Shown here in pieces: positions 36,701-48,800 of a stretch of DNA of 64,000 nt (position 1 is its first letter; each line of letters begins with the position of its first letter). The notes under the pieces are model-generated. The model made no database searches. It saw only the letters and a program-made list of their open reading frames with translations, and was not told where the DNA came from. This DNA comes from Ricordea florida. Its lineage: Eukaryota; Cnidaria; Anthozoa; Corallimorpharia; Ricordeidae. A program made the position numbers and the translations under genes. Location of the stretch: positions 8,424,717-8,488,716 of the forward strand of contig OX453274.1 in NCBI GenBank assembly GCA_949710005.1, written 5' to 3'.

Positions 36701-36907
36701 TTATTAATGTATGGTTATGTTTATTCTTTTTTACTGCATTTCTTCAGAGCCAAGTGGTACACTGTTTCTGTAACTGAAGAGGAAGTTCATCGAGGCTTAC
36801 TGTACGTGGAAAACAGAGATCAAAACACATTCTTTTACAGACGAAAAATAGAAAACCTGGATAAAAATTGCCAGGACAAAAATGCAGGGAAATTCATCGA
36901 TAAGAGA
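29196..36907 (+). CDS. NACHT-WD40 gene exons 1-9: myristoylation motif and DUF4062
   Basis: Exons 29196-29325, 30743-30912, 31167-31251, 32674-32755, 35082-35132, 35274-35329, 35535-35637, 36075-36218, 36748-36907. The start is [13 protein letters not shown]: Gly2 with Ser6 fits an N-myristoyltransferase site, so membrane anchoring is likely. Exon 3 has [19 protein letters not shown], exon 4 [15 protein letters not shown], and exons 5-6 the segment ending [11 protein letters not shown]: together the DUF4062 fold found before NACHT in NPHP3, TEP1 and NWD proteins. Exon 8 gives [15 protein letters not shown] and exon 9 [12 protein letters not shown], a linker also known in the family. An untranslated upstream exon cannot be excluded. 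Confidence 0.88.
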
Positions 36908-39271
36908 GTAAGTTAACAGTATCCCATGAAATGACATTAATTGATCATCGCAGTTATGTACACAACATAAGCAGCTGTGAAATTAAAGCCTGAAAAAAAC
37001 TCAGGCCTGAACGCGATTCGAAGCCATGACCTCTGCGATACCGGAGCAGTGCTCTACCAACTGAGCTATTAAGCCAACTGGTTGCTGGTCATATTGTGAG
37101 TTGGTAACATACCCGTAGATGGAGAAGAATGATGCAAATGAATATATGAAAGACCATATATTTGAACTGCGGAGTGAATCCCATGAATGTCTATGAATGT
37201 ATTTATTATTTGCGCGTCCATTCGCTATAGCCAGTGAAAAGTCCGGATAGTGGCCTAGCTCGTTGGTTCGTTTATTTTTACCATGGCATTCCGAAATTCC
37301 TGGATAATTCTCCAAAAGGCACCTCTGTTTGCCTATACAGACACGTTAGAAGCGTTATATTTCTGTTATAAAAGTGAATCAAATCAGTATGCCGGCGGTT
37401 TCTTTGAAGGTGACGTCAAAACCATGTTTGAAAAGGCTAATGCAAATGTTGTGGTTCAATTTTTTCCTTGGATTAAATTTTATTTTCCTTTGTTTTTTGG
37501 TATGGTAATGTATGATAATGAGTTTGAAACAAAGGAAAATAAGATTTAAACCAAGGATAAAATAGAACCACAACATAAAAACAACTTTCAACCAATGACA
37601 GCACGCATACTGTCTCTTTAATTTTTTATACAGTCATTTCTGTTCATGTATTTCTTTAGTATAGCGACGGTGAAATTGATACAGAAGCACAAAGTCTGCT
37701 GCACAAGCTTAAAAATGAGTCGATCCCAGATGTTCTGAACTCAGCAAATGTGAAAGATTTTACTGTAACGTGGGGACCAGGAATAACACTAGACCAACAC
37801 GCTGATTATTTAAGGTACATTAAACGAGCTATTTGATGAGTATTTTTAGGACTTTTGGTTAATTCTCTTCCTTAATTTAACCAGCAAACTTAATTCGCGT
37901 AAGATTTTGAAGAATTGCAGGTGATTTGAAGGTGAAAGAATTTGAATTTTTGAATGTGAAAGAGGCAATTCACTTAAGACTGCACCCTAATAACATCAGC
38001 AGGGATAACGGAATTGAAATTCCTGAAGATTGGATGCCGACGATCAAGAAACACAACAACAAACACGCGGCAAGCCAGCGGACCCCTGAGGAAGACACAG
38101 CAAGCAGTAACCTTAGCAGGATCGAAATGCACCAATCAGAACAGACCACGCAGCTACATGATGATGAGCCGGAATCAGTCGACCCCATCGCCTCAAGAAG
38201 ACTAGCAGTAAGCAGTCGAAACGTCGCGATCAACATCCAGTGACTACATCGTGTGACAAATGAAGAATTTATATTATCATCACAAGTTTTCCACGATGAA
38301 CAACTACCCGTTCCTTAACAGCATTTCTGTTGCTTGATAGTCGACCCTATGAGTTCAAATTCTTCAAGACTCTACTTTGTGTCTGATATTTGATGAAACA
38401 ATGAATTTCGCATTTGATCTTTTTTGACCCCGTTCGTTCATCAGTATTTTAACTTTTTCCTTCTCATCGTACCCCCTTTACACTTATTTCATTTTCATTG
38501 CAGAGGATTTAGAGATCGTTTTTGTAACTTGATAGGTGACTCCATCAAGAACTCTTTAACACATGTGTTTGGTTTGTAAAGTGCCACTTTAAATACGTCA
38601 GAACTTTCACTTCTCTTTTCGTTTTCTTTTATTCTCACTCCATTCACCACTTATTTTCTTCCAGAGAATTTGGAGATCATTTCTGTAGTTTGATAGTAGA
38701 CTCAATGAGTTCCGCCATTAAAAATAGTCATGTTGCCGATGACAGTTTATTTGAGGAGGTTCGGAGCCACGCTCTCTTTTGTCTTGAGAAACAGAGTCAA
38801 GTATTTGGCCAAGATGACATTCTTAACAAGGTAACGTAACCCTCTTCTTCTAAGCTATCACAAGAAATATTCAAATTTTACCGTGAGCACGGCTTAGAGC
38901 AAGAGCTTGGTACACAGATCTTCATATAATTCTTTAAGCAGACGTTGTTTGCTGATCACGTGTGTGGATTTTAGTGTGACCTTTCGTAATATTTGATTTG
39001 TCAAGAATCCGAAAATATCGTTTCCAAGCACAACCCCTGGGCACCCTCTAATTTCAGACTGAATTGAAGACTGCGAAAGGTCCTTAATAAACGAATTCTT
39101 CTTCTTCTTCTTTTCCTACTTCTTCTTCCCGTTATTATCATTATTATTATAATCGTAAAAAATACATTTTTCTCGGTTGTGATTGGTTTAAAAAACTCTT
39201 ATTTTCCACTAATTCACTTGCCAAATTGTTATAGAACAGTTTTTTTTATTGGAAAATTCAATAAGCCAATC

Positions 39272-39304
<33 letters not shown>

Positions 39305-39533
39305 CAACCATGGTTTCAATCATCTTCGAAACAGTGTGCAGACTCCTAAATTGGGGCTTTCTTCAAAATAAAGAATTTTTTTCCCTTGAACAATGACAAT
39401 ATTTTCTTTCATAACTTGCATTTCGCAAGCATGCATTTGCATTTCGCATTTGCATTTCGCATATTTTCCACTAATTCACTTGCCAAATTGTTATAGAACA
39501 GTTTTTTTTATTGGAAAATTCAATAAGCCAATC

Positions 39534-39566
<33 letters not shown>

Positions 39567-39795
39567 CAACCATGGTTTCAATCATCTTCGAAACAGTGTG
39601 CAGACTCCTAAATTGGGGCTTTCTTCAAAATAAAGAATTTTTTTCCCTTGAACAATGACAATATTTTCTTTCATAACTTGCATTTCGCAAGCATGCATTT
39701 GCATTTCGCATTTGCATTTCGCATATTTTCCACTAATTCACTTGCCAAATTGTTATAGAACAGTTTTTTTTATTGGAAAATTCAATAAGCCAATC

Positions 39796-39828
<33 letters not shown>

Positions 39829-42800
39829 CAACCATGGTTTCAATCATCTTCGAAACAGTGTGCAGACTCCTAAATTGGGGCTTTCTTCAAAATAAAGAAT
39901 TTTTTTCCCTTGAACAATGACAATATTTTCTTTCATAACTTGCATTTCGCTCTTCGTTTTTCAGAAAGTGTTATTTTCATGATTATTATAATTGGTAATA
40001 ATACTTCATGTCGTCCAATGCCGTCTGTAATCATACTCGTGATAAACTAACCGAACTCGCGCTGCGTGGTCGTCCGATTTTGTTATCACTTGTATGATAA
40101 CAGACCGAATTGGACTCCACTCAGTCCTATTACCATTACTTATTATTATTATTATTATTGTTATTATTGTTGTTGTTGTTGTTGTTGTTGTTGTTATAAA
40201 CGTTGTGTTAGTGTTATTCGATTCTACCTATCTTGTTACAGATGTAAAATGTAGTTTTATTGTGTTGTGTGTAGATAAATTCCTACGTGTCTGGCAGTTC
40301 CTCTCTTCCCCTTGTTGTACATGGTCCTTCCGGTTCAGGAAAAACAAGCATCATGGCAAAAGGGATTGCTAATGCTGTGTCTGTGGTAACGTTGTGCTTC
40401 ATTGAGGTTCAGTGGTGTTAACGATGTTATTGCATGCATTTTGGAATTTCTTGTCATCCAAACAGTTTCGTTGGTACTTAGCAGTGCGATTTAATCATGC
40501 TTCGCACTAAACTAGCTATAAACCGCGACTTGTATTCCATTCATTGGAACTGGAACCCTTAAGGAAAACTCGTTTGCTTTTGGTCCCCGATAACTATTTC
40601 AGACGTTCTACCATTTGGCGCTCGTGGGAGCAAAGCCATTAAACTAGGTTCATGGGACAAACATCCTGCATACTGCTAGGATTTGAATGTCAAAGTGAAA
40701 GGATTGTAAAATAACGAAGGTGGCATATTTTTGGTCAGGTTGATATGTGAAAGATGTACTTTTCAGCACTGACGAAGGCAAACTATCTCTCCTCTTTGAT
40801 ATATTACATCTAATCACTGAATTTACTTCTACCCATTTCTATTTTCTTCCCATCCTATGCCTAAATTGTACATAGTCCTCGGGGGTTGTGACTGTATATC
40901 GCTTCCTCGGTACAAGTATGGATTCAACGTCAGTGCGACCTCTGCTCCAATCACTATGCGTCCAGCTTAGGAGAATTTACGAGAAAGATCACAGCGACGT
41001 GGCTTCCGACTTCAAAACGCTGTGTCAGCAATTCACAGACGCGTTCAAACTCGCGTCCAGTGGAAAACCGCTGACCCTATTCTTAGACTCCTTGGATCAG
41101 CTAACCGATGAAGACAACGGGCGCAATTTGGAGTGGCTTCCTCTTGAACTGCCATGTAACGTGAAGATTGTAGTGTCCAGTCTTCCTGAAGAAGGAGGAT
41201 GCTTGAAAAAGTTGCAATTGTCTTTACCAGAAGAGGCTTTTGTGGAGGTAAGCTTACTCTGGAATGAGAACCCAAAATCCACCCGAAATGTTTGTGGTAA
41301 GGCCCCTAAATGAAATTCAATTTTTCTATTTGTATTACTAAGAAGTAATCAAATGATGTCGAGTGCAATTTTGTATAAACATACACTCATAATATATTTT
41401 TTTGTGCTCATTTATTCCAAATTGCACTCGAAGCCATTTGATTGCCTATAAAAATTTCGTTGTGTTAAATCGCCCAAGACAAGGTTAATAAAACTCAACT
41501 TTTCATCTGCAGTTTTTTTCGCGGGAGAAAACGGGAAATCCCGGGTGGTCAAGATAGGTCCATCTGGCCTGCTCGAGCAGCCAATCAGAACACAATATTC
41601 GCCTCATCTTGCCCGCAAGCGAAACCAGCCGTATAATTATAGACGATTATAATGCAGCTGTTTTGATGTCAGCTGTTTTAATTTGTTTCTTGTCTATCAT
41701 CGTAGGTCCTCAAAATGACTGCCCAGGATGGCAAGCATCTCCTTGAAGCTTGGCTGAGACAGAGCAACAGAAATTTAACGGCGACACAGCTGTTGGAAGT
41801 ACTAGACGCGTTCAATGATTGCCCATATCCATTATTCCTCAAGGTGTGTGTTATATGAAGGCAACGTTGCCAAGTGGTAAGGGCGCTGGACTTGAAGGCA
41901 TATGGCAATATGTTCAATTCCTGCCCTGATCACTAGCTCGATTTGAAAAGGTCATCCTTAAGCTACAATGCCAATGTTGACACTTTTTCTAATCCAAGTT
42001 GTGGAACAGAGAATTAACTCTGTGTGTATATAAAGGCAGCGTATATCAAAAAGGTTAAACTTCTGCTTTGACCACTAGTTCGGGATCTGGAATAAGTTTA
42101 TGCTTCTAAAAAGCTATCTCAACACCTAGCATCCCCGGTGTAGCTTTCCAGCTCTTGAAACTCACTCGTTAAAAAGTGTCTGTTCTTTTTACAACTTCTT
42201 TTCACACTTCAACGCTTCATTTAGAAAAATGGCGTCATTTCTAGTTCATGTAACGTCAAGTTAAGTTTTATAAAAACAAATCATGCCATCTTTTACTCTC
42301 CTTCTGAGAGTCATGGAGATTTTCAGTTTTCTTCTAAACGTTTGAATTCACCACGACACGGCCTCTTGTAGTGCTCAGAATTTCGTCTGTTTCCTTTCTT
42401 AGACGCTTCTGTCGTCATTGTAATGAGTAGTCAAAGGGTAATTTTTAAGCCACTTTTGCCAAAGTAAACTCACTTTTCCTGAAGAAAATGGCGATATAGA
42501 GTATTTACCTTGTGTCTATTTTGTTCTCTTCTAAGATTGCGTTTGAAACATCCTGCACTTGGACATCTTTCACTCCTGTTGATGACGTCACTTTATCCAG
42601 GACAGTACGCAAGCTGATTGATGACATGTTTGACAGACTAATACGTATCCATGGCAACATACTTGTCGATCACGCCCTTGGATATCTAACAGTCGCCAAG
42701 TTTGGTTTAACAGGTACTCGAGTATTTTGCTTTTTGTGGGTTTGAATCAATTCCTCTTTCACCGAACATTATTGTTCGTGTTCTCCAAACTCATAGAAAC

Positions 42801-45800
42801 ATACCTAGGATATTCCAAAAATTTTCGAGAAGTGCCGAAAATTTCAGACTGTCTCGACTTCTTTGTTTAATTACAAGCATTTCTTTTAGCTACACGTGAA
42901 ACAAAACAACAACAGCAACAATAACAAGTTGTGGTCAATTAAGTTTAGCAATTTTTTTTCCAACTTTAAAACAATCGCTACACAAGTAGATTACATTTGA
43001 AAAAAAGTTATTGAATTGACCACTGGAGATGGGATGTGGCAGGGCGAAATTTTGGTTGTTTTCGTCCTTTCGTCCGTTTTAATTTGACTTTAGGAAAGAG
43101 CAGTTGGTCTTAGTATCTGGACTTCCTAAAATTGTCCAAGATTTTCCTTCCAACAGTTCAATAGCGAATCAAGTATTTTTCACCTGTGTTTGTTTTACCT
43201 CCTTTTGCCTCATTAACATTTCTTCTGCAGCCAATGAACTTGAAGATATTCTATCATGTGATGATGACGTCCTGAATGACGTGTACCAGTGGTGGGTTCC
43301 CCCAGTAAGACGCCTCCCTCCGCTGCTCTGGGTCCGTATTCAGACAGACCGGGGACCATACCTGGTGGAGAGGGGTCTGAAAGGCGGTACGCCTGTACTC
43401 TCTTGGTATCACAGACAGTTTAGAGAGGCTGCAGAAGAGGTATTTTGGGCTAAACAGCTACCATATGACTCATTCTTTTGAAATATTTATTTTACTGGAC
43501 ATAGCTTTACAGTGGTACTGTTTGTTTTACCATACAGTGTGGCTCTAACTTTTTCATCTGTGGATCAAACCATGCAGTGTGACCATTCTTTGGAAAGCCA
43601 CTGAACAGTACTGTGCTGTGGTACTTTTCGTTTACCTGTATAGTATGGTCATACCATACAGCGACATTTAACTGAACCCGTCAAAACTGAGAATATTATC
43701 CTTTGATTTCAGAGGTTTATTGCTGATCCAGAAGTAAAAAGAGCTCGTTGCTCAGCCATTGCTGAGTATTTTATGGGTCGCTGGGCCGGAGAGTCATTAC
43801 CATACATAGGAAAAGATGGTATGTTTTCTCACTTTTGGTATAATCTTGTATCCTATGTCATATTGTAAAACACATATCATTTAATATAATATTTAAAAAC
43901 TACGGTATTTGAAAAGTTTGCTAAGAATTCCATTCCTTTTCAGGGCGTCAAATTGCGCCTAATACAGGCGCCAATGCGACTAAATTTTTCACTTTGGCGA
44001 CCAAATCCTGAAAGTTAGTCGCCAAATTGGAGACTAGAATTTCTAATCACATCATACCTAGAGATCTAGTGATTGTTGAATATTTGTAAAAATAAATCTA
44101 GAGCAAAGTTCCTCATTTTAAAAACTCATTTCCAAAACGCAGCACATGTACGAACATAAATCCACTAGACGCCATCTTGTATTTACGTAACCTTTCACGT
44201 TGTATATGAACAATTCTAGTGTCCTCTTTGTAGCACGTGCAAAACATAATGGCCACCAACTTTTTGGAATTGGCTACCACTTTAAAATATTTAGGAGCCA
44301 AGTGGCTACCGGGAAAAAGATAATTTTACGCCCTGCTTTCGTGTGTACCAAATCGTAACTACCACAAGAACGGAAACCGCAAGCGAGGGAGTGATGCCAC
44401 AACTCATGAAAGATGTAACGAAATGTCTCTGCTGAATCAGTCTCACGATAACATACAATGATATATCTTACATGAGGTAATATGCCCTTTTATACATTTA
44501 ATAATTACTTTTATTCGCTTACATGACTTAATCCAGCTTACCCGCTCAGCAACTTTGGCATTTTGAGCAATCTGATTGGCTCTCTTCCTCGGGATATTTA
44601 GCACTCTCCACCTCCAAGGAGGTAAATAATGTAGGAACTTCTGGGTAATTCTTTTATCAGTGAGTTTTTGTTTGGGAAAAAAAGAAAATGGCGTCCAAGC
44701 TACCGAAATATGGCTGGCGTCGTTTCACGCTTTTCAGTTTTTTTGAAGAGGTTTTACTAGGGAAATTGAGCAAAACACTACCACGGTGAAACGTTGAGCG
44801 TGGTAGGACCAAACAATAGCACGAATGAACGACCCAGTAAAACTGCACGTGCAAAATAAAGTCCGGTAAGTCTCTTTGTCTTAAGAATTATGCTTCAACA
44901 ATTAATTTTCTTTTACCGATTGTGTTATCTACGGCGTCGTCGTGTTTGCTTAAGCTCCCTACCAAGGTTGCTTCTTTGGTATGTACTAAAACAATTAGTC
45001 TCTTCAATCTCGGTGAATAGTGGCTTTAGGATTTCTAAAAATAATTGTTAACTATCCACCTCCTGAGAGGTGAATAATCCTGGGGCTTCTGGGTAATCCT
45101 TGCGCCAGTGAGTTTTGGTTTAAGATTAAAAAAATTGTGTCGTAGCGAAATGAAAATGGCGGCCGTCGATTCTCGCTTTAGAGCTGTTAAGGAGACTGAG
45201 ACTGCTTCATTGGTATATACCAAAGCGATTATTATTCTTTTCAGTCTGCCACTGTTCAGCTCGATTTGTGAGAATAATTGTTAATTGTTCCATTGAGTCA
45301 CATTGATTTTTTTTGTATTTTTAGGGATGTCAAGAAGCGCAGATCGCAAAGTGGCATCCCAGCCAATTCTGTTGAACGAAACTTCTTTAAATGATGCAAA
45401 GTAAGTCAAATATTTCATACCCATCTTTAATTGTCTGCTGATACGAAAAATCATTTCCTTCCGGTGTTTTTCAATCAAGGCCAGGAAGGCAAAACGTCAC
45501 AGAGAGGATTTCAGGTAATATATCAAACATGAGATACAGTGTTTTCATCACATATCAAACACGAGATACAATGTTTCATCACATATCAAACACGAGATAC
45601 AGTGTTTCATCACATATCAAACACGAGATACAATGTTTCTTCACATATCAAATACGAGATACAGTGTTTCATCAAATATCAACCATGAGATACAGTGTTT
45701 CATCACATATCACAACACTTCGTCTTTCTCTGATGCAATATTAATAATTTTGAGAAACGTGGTTCTCACACTTATTAATAATGCATGAAAGAAAGTCAAA

Positions 45801-48800
45801 GGAAATCAGGCCCCGTGACGCGTTTGGAAACATGTTTAAACATAGCTTGTTCTTGCATCCTCATTTTTACCTCATGGTATGTACGTCATACGGTTATGGT
45901 CACTCCTTTCCCCTTAGACAATTAATTTATGCATTAAATCCGCATTAAATGTGAATTAAACAGGTCCTCCCCTGTCTCCCCTACTAGGTTTGGTTTTGTC
46001 CACAACGTCGTGCAATTGTTTTATGTTCACATATATGGGGGGAGGGGCTGAGACAAAGCGGCAGTACATGTTTACAAAATAGCGTCTGTTTTGTCGAGCC
46101 CGACGCAAAGATTGTCAAGGCGGGTTTTCGTTCCTTTCGCTTCATCTTTGATCCAAATACACTTTTGAAGATCTCGCAAACGAACAGGAAATGTATTCAA
46201 GAATGCTCGAGGGCAAAGAAATGGGTTTTAAAGTCTTAAAAGTGACGAGGTCTCTAATTTGGACGACAAGTATTCGATCAGTCGTAGCAAGAGTGCACAA
46301 AACGAACTATTCGCAATGAATTCTTTATGGTCTGGGGAAAGGACAGCACTTCATGGAATAATTACCACATACCATGAGGTACCTCGAAGGAGCCTTTGAT
46401 CTTCTTTTAAATCAAAACTTTTGAGAAGCTACATCAAACTCAAAATACATGTGTTTCATCACATATTAAATACCTCGCATCTTGCAAAAAATATTCCAGT
46501 AAGGGGTCGCATTTTTGCCCTCTCCTCGGTTTTTGATATGTGATGAAACATTGTATTTCTGGTTTTATATATTACCAAACATTGTAAAACCAAGAACGGC
46601 GATTTTCCTCGATTATATAACTGAAGATTGTAAAGATGTATTACCATAATATCTCCTCGTAAATGTCAGAGATTTATAAAAGAAAATGTATTTTGATTTT
46701 TCTCGTTTCTTCCAGTGATATTCTCCTTTCTCTCAATTCTCTTAGCTTAAAGGACCGACAGTACAACATGAGAAAACTTACGGAGCTTCCCTTGGCTTTG
46801 ATTGGCGCACAACGATGGCAGTTATTCATGGAATCAGTGTGCTGCATTCATTTTATAGAAGTAAGTGCGATCTAGAACTTTTGGCGAACCACGTCGTGTT
46901 ACTTATTGTCCATTTGCGTATTTTTCATGTGCGATCGTTTTATAATAGCACAGTGAAAAAAAAAAATAAATAAATAAAGTCGCAAACGAGCGATGGCAGA
47001 AGCTTATCCCGATTTCATGAGTATGAAAACAACTGGGAGTATTGTTACTTCCCCTGGATGGGTTGCTAGTCAAACACAAGGTTACCTCCAGCATTATATC
47101 GCCGGTACACATTTATACACCTGGACCGGGTTGTTCGAAGCAGGGTTAAGGTAACCCAGGGTTAGTGCGAGATTTAAATGCAGATATGAGAGCTTAAAAA
47201 GCACATTCAGTAAAATTCTTTTGAATACAATTTGATGATTGTATGCTCTGAAAAAAAATAGAGAAAGTTAGCGGAGAAAATGCTCCTAGTTTTTTCCCTA
47301 TTTTTTATTTTCAGTACTTACACTACTAATACAATGCTTAAACATCAATTACAAATTAAAACTAAAAAATACTTACAGTACACAGGTTACCTAACCAAAA
47401 AAAAGCAAACAAAAATTTAAAAAAACCAAGATGAAAAGAAACCCGGGTTAAAATTTAACCCTACGTTAGCTCTAATCGGCCTTTGAACAACCGACCCCTG
47501 GGTGGAAAGAGACAGTGTAGAGTTAAGTTTCTTGTCTTACGAAACAACACTGGAAGTCCGACATGTTAACCTCTACACTTCCATGTCTCCATCTTGATAG
47601 AAAAAAGTACGCTATTTTTAATACGATGAAGTGTTCTGATAACCGTGCTGTTATTATGATTTTCCAGGCGAAGTGTGCCGTTGGTCTGATCTATGAACTT
47701 ATAAATGAAGTGAAACAAGCTGCTCAGCTCGCTAAGTCTTCTGGATCTCAGGATGTCGCCTTGAGTATCAAGGAGTTTGCGCAGATGTTAGGAGAAAGCG
47801 TTCAAACTCTGAATAAGTACCCAGAATGCACCGTGCAGCAAGCAGCAAACTTTCCAGATTCCAGTGCGCCTGCCAAAGCCGCCCAGGTGGGTCAGCAGTG
47901 AACTCTTTCAGTTCCAGAAGTGATTATATTATTTTCGAATGCCTTTGCAGATAGAATTTCTGAATGATTTGAAGCCAGAGGCGTTTACCATTTGCACGGA
48001 AAATCCGCTTGGAATGAAACTCTTGTAATGGTACAAGATTTCCCGGGTATGGCGTTTCGCCAGGCCCGAGTCTCTCACGGATGAAAAAAATAACAAATCA
48101 AGATAGCAGTGTCTATTGGCGGGAAAATAGGCCGAGGTAAACAGGGTCTTGTGGGATTTTAAGAATGGTACCGGAATTTCGGGTCTTTTCGGTTGGAACG
48201 GGAAAAGAGGAATACAGTTGATGATTTCATCTTTTCCGGAAACTTTCCGGTGGAAAAAGCTGTACCATTTGAATTTCCAACCGTAATTTTCGGTTTTTGT
48301 TGACAAATGGTAAACGCTCCAGGACTCTTAGTCGTTTGTCGAGTACGTCCTGTGCTCCTAGTCGTTTGCCGAGAACGTTCGTCCGGGTGCAGCTGGTTCT
48401 GAAAAGAACTACCTGAATTATTGTTGATTTTGACTGCTGTTTCGACAACCTGAGCGTAGGTCATGCACTTCTGGAGTGAAACCTTGATGGCTTGCTATAA
48501 ACTTTGTCGACTTTAGTTAGTCTGTATTGGAAGACTGTACCCTCGGTCATGAGTGTGGGCCAAGTTATAGGGCACAGTTTTCCCCAACATGCAACTTCTC
48601 GTCAAAGTGACCACCTCATGTGACAATAAGTTCATATTGCCGCTACATCTCCCACAATAAACAAAAATTTTTTTTCGTTAGAAGATACAACTACTTTTTA
48701 CGACACCATTACAATGTGTATAAAAACAGTAATGAAAATTGCCAAAATTATCAACCTTAATTTAAATCGATCTTCCATCACGTTTCTGAAGTAGGTACGA

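Noticed and set aside
45480..45514. Alternative microexon using the CAAG acceptor at 45476-45479
   Set aside because: It would give a phase that meets a stop in exon 20. The CCAG acceptor five bases later keeps frame and yields a family-like sequence.
47929..48464. Overlapping minus-strand frames of 73-125 codons
   Set aside because: Three frames compete, none has domain or splice support, and the region lies in intron 21 of the plus-strand gene.
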